Shown here: positions 13,201 through 14,096 of the stretch, piece after piece | How positions within the stretch are numbered: the stretch's first letter is position 1 | Layout of the letters: each line of letters opens with the position of its first letter | DNA from: Deltaproteobacteria bacterium | GTDB taxonomy: Bacteria; JAUYMQ01 | NCBI GenBank assembly: GCA_030698575.1 | Contig: JAUYMQ010000024.1 | Location: forward strand, 1 to 14,096 | Direction: 5' to 3' | Length of the DNA: 14,096 bases | Translations under genes and position numbers: made by a program | The notes under the pieces: model-generated | The model's input: only the letters and a program-made list of their open reading frames with translations | The model's database searches: none | Told to the model about the DNA's origin: nothing

Positions 13201-14096
13201 ATGAGCGGTTCGAGGGTAATCCTGCCCCTCCTCGCCTGGGCGGTGTTCGGAACGTGGCCGGTGACCGGCGACTACCTGACGCTTCTCGGCGCGGGGCCGG
13301 CGCTTGCCCAAGGGCTGGTGGCCGGCGAGGAAGGGGACGAGGCGGGCGCGGGTACGGACGGCGAGATCGGCGCCGTAGGGGCGCTCCCGCCCGAACTGGC
13401 GCCCGATCCGGCTGAGGTCGAAGCTCCGGAAGAGCCCGTCGCACCCGTCCCCGAGATCGCCAGACCCCCCGTGGCGCCGCCCATCCCTCCCGGCGCGCGC
13501 ATGCCCTTCGGAAGGGCCGCAGCGGGCAGCGGAACGGCCCAGATTACCGTGCAGGACGATCTGGTGAATCTCGACTTCGCCGACGCCGACATCCAGGACG
13601 TCGTGAAGCAGATCAGCGAGATAACCGGGAAGAACTTCATCCTCGACGAGCGCGTGCGCGGGAAGATCACGATCATCTCTCCCACGCGCGTCACCGTCGA
13701 AGAGGCCTACCGCGTCTTCGAATCAGTCCTCCAGGTGAAAGGTTTCACCACGATCACCGTGGGAGACTTCATCAAGATCATCCCGTTGAGGGAGGCCAAG
13801 GAATCCTACACCCCGATTCTTCCCGGCGGATCCCTCGTGCCGAGGAACGATGAGTACATCACGCGACTCATCCCCCTGCAGTACGTCGACGCGACCGAGA
13901 TCTCCAATTCCCTGAAACCGCTCGTCTCGCGCGACGCCAGCATGATTCCCTACGCCCCGACCAACACGATCATCCTCTCCGACACCGCCTACAACATCGA
14001 CAAGGTGCTCGACATCATCCGCCTGGTGGACGTCTCGAGCTACCAGGAGGTGATCGAGATCATCCAGCTGCGCTTTGCCGCGGCCGGCGAGCTGGC
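13201..14096 (+). CDS. gspD: Type II secretion system secretin GspD, N-terminal part (3' end outside window)
   Basis: GspD forms the outer-membrane channel through which folded proteins leave the cell. 298 residues are visible. A signal peptide ends at about ALAQG (cleavage after Ala36). An unusually long acidic, Pro/Ala/Gly-rich segment follows (about 38-114). The N0 domain then begins at VNLDFADADIQDVVKQISE (about 120-198), with the typical GKNFILDERVRGKITIISP. N1 spans about 219-279 (YITRLIPLQYVDATEIS to VLDIIRLVD), and N2 starts near 284. The C-terminal secretin core lies outside the window. The ATG at 13201 has GGGGAG 5 nt upstream and follows the gspC stop by 1 bp, so the two are translated from one operon. 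The N0/N1 pattern is shared by secretins; the gspC neighbour makes GspD the best call. Confidence 0.95.
   Translation, partial: MSGSRVILPLLAWAVFGTWPVTGDYLTLLGAGPALAQGLVAGEEGDEAGAGTDGEIGAVGALPPELAPDPAEVEAPEEPVAPVPEIARPPVAPPIPPGARMPFGRAAAGSGTAQITVQDDLVNLDFADADIQDVVKQISEITGKNFILDERVRGKITIISPTRVTVEEAYRVFESVLQVKGFTTITVGDFIKIIPLREAKESYTPILPGGSLVPRNDEYITRLIPLQYVDATEISNSLKPLVSRDASMIPYAPTNTIILSDTAYNIDKVLDIIRLVDVSSYQEVIEIIQLRFAAAGEL

Overview
The window reads as a chromosomal segment of a GC-rich Gram-negative (diderm) bacterium. It encodes an outer-membrane secretin (gspD) with its inner-membrane partner (gspC), a periplasmic DegP/HtrA protease, a lipoprotein with a lipobox and the DksA transcription factor. 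The gene set resembles the broad deltaproteobacterial group (Myxococcota/Desulfobacterota-like). That placement is inference from gene content and protein style, not a phylogenetic result. I see no rRNA, tRNA, insertion sequence, phage gene or CRISPR array.

Positions 1 to 10657 lie entirely on the minus strand, in three runs. In transcription order the first is a proteostasis block: dnaJ (with only half of the usual zinc-finger domain), hsp20 (its start overlaps the dnaJ stop as ATGA), lon, then dksA with its own strong promoter, then a pyruvoyl-dependent arginine decarboxylase closed by a strong intrinsic terminator. The second is a beta-propeller lipoprotein with an apparent ATT start, coupled by another ATGA overlap to the magnesium transporter gene mgtE. 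The third is mreB, with a clear sigma-70-type promoter, followed by a degP/htrA-type serine protease that runs off the left edge of the window.

Positions 10658 to 11101 are non-coding. They hold dnaJ upstream elements, a candidate promoter pointing right and a striking nine-copy 15-bp tandem repeat just before a PilZ-domain (c-di-GMP receptor) gene on the plus strand. The PilZ gene converges on, and overlaps by 50 bp, a small membrane-anchored protein gene of unknown function on the minus strand. After a roughly 300-bp spacer, gspC and gspD begin a type II secretion operon on the plus strand that continues past the right edge.

The genes fit a housekeeping picture of cytoplasmic protein quality control (DnaJ, Hsp20, Lon), stringent-response transcription (DksA), polyamine synthesis (arginine to agmatine), magnesium uptake, cell shape (MreB), envelope quality control (HtrA) and protein export (GspCD). 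I found no clearly novel multi-gene system. The most unusual items are the 15-bp minisatellite before the PilZ gene, the ATT-initiated propeller lipoprotein coupled to mgtE, and the half-zinc-finger DnaJ coupled to Hsp20.
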